DNA from: Gonatopus flavifemur
Lineage: Eukaryota > Arthropoda > Insecta > Hymenoptera > Dryinidae
Direction: 5' to 3'
Assembly: GCA_018340375.1 (NCBI GenBank)
Contig: JAFFJZ010000026.1
Span: 992,001 to 1,056,000 of the forward strand
Length of the DNA stretch: 64,000 nucleotides
The notes under the pieces: generated by a model
Told to the model about the DNA's origin: nothing
The model's input: only the letters and a program-made list of their open reading frames with translations
The model's database searches: none
Translations under genes and position numbers: made by a program
In this document: positions 63,451 through 64,000 of the stretch, one piece after another
How positions within the stretch are numbered: position 1 is the stretch's first letter
How the letters are laid out: every line of letters begins with the position of its first letter

Positions 63451-64000
63451 TTGGTGATTAAACGTTGTAGCGGTTATGAATGAAATGTTTATATGTGTTT
63501 ATATTTTAACCAGGAACCCAAGCATTCGTCGTACAAGATGAAATAACATAATGACATTTGTTGAAGTTTTGAAATTGAATGGATAAGAATGGCGGTATAT
63601 TTGGTTAGAACATGTGCACGATACAGGTAATTTCTAAAGATTCAGGGTAACGAATGAACAGCTATATTTAACATTCATGTTACAAAATGTGTTACAAGCA
63701 TGTATCATTCAGAAATCAGATTCATCTGGGGATTCAAATTCGAATTATTATTCCATAGTGCTTGTTCTAACCTCTTCCTCATATCCAAATAATCGAATGG
63801 ATTTATTGGAGCAAATACCTTAAAACATCTCTGTACTGTCACTTAGATTGCTGGCAAGTGTGTGCCTTTTGTAATATTCTGTAAAATCTTTCATTGATAT
63901 CGTTAGCAGTTTCAAGAGAGAGTATTGGAAAAAGTCAAGTTTGATCAAAAACAAAAATTTTTATCCTCCACAGAACGTTTTTACAAATCCACAGGCTTGA
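63451..64000. other. Window end, possible exons of unknown genes
   Basis: On the plus strand, ATG at 63589 opens 12 codons (MAVYLVRTCARY) and then AG|GTAATT, like a first exon. On the minus strand a short frame (about 63712-63850) reads VFAPINPFDYLDMRKRLEQA before a stop. Neither has enough length or family match to call a gene. Confidence 0.25.

Overview
The window is AT-rich animal DNA with classic GT-AG introns. It is almost certainly from an insect. The four-unit carboxypeptidase D and the presence of a two-pore channel gene would fit a hymenopteran, but the order cannot be fixed from the sequence. There is no bacterial gene, operon or CRISPR array.

Five host genes could be built exon by exon, and every exon junction listed keeps the reading frame. 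On the minus strand, 13894-27869 is carboxypeptidase D (silver/CPD): 15 exons for a membrane form of about 1646 aa, with a competing stop that gives a soluble one-domain form. On the plus strand, 31223-34679 is a two-pore channel of TPC1 type (12 exons, about 828 aa), head-to-head with CPD. On the minus strand, 37419-38630 is mevalonate kinase (2 exons, 382 aa), tail-to-tail with the channel. Only 87 bp upstream of it lies the last exon of a BolA2-like gene. That gene codes for only 84 aa but its three exons are spread over 23 kb (38718-61778). Its first intron holds a complete, intronless ALG6 glucosyltransferase gene (59906-61450) on the same strand. Its 20-kb second intron holds a dead LINE (46230-50430) and many other repeats.

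The genes serve unrelated housekeeping roles: secretory-pathway peptide trimming, endolysosomal ion release, isoprenoid synthesis, Fe-S cluster handling and N-glycan precursor assembly. No functional cluster is suggested.

The rest is an exceptionally dense layer of foldback and MITE-like elements, many nested up to three or four deep. Boundaries were set from target-site duplications (TSDs). These fall into classes: 8-bp TSDs with CAGTGNTGCCAG ends (hAT-like), 3-bp TNA TSDs with GGCTGGCCTCCCATG ends (Harbinger-like), 8-9-bp TSDs with several other ends, and a large group with CCC or CAC ends and an unconstrained 2-bp TSD. In four of these classes, elements share only their outermost bases and carry unrelated interiors, each of which is itself an inverted repeat. 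That pattern is the most interesting feature of the window.

Layout: 1-13893 nested repeats and gene-free DNA; 13894-27869 CPD; 27870-31222 repeat-packed intergenic; 31223-34679 TPC1; 34680-37418 mostly featureless intergenic; 37419-38630 MVK; 38718-61778 BolA2 with its guests; 61779-64000 more nested repeats.
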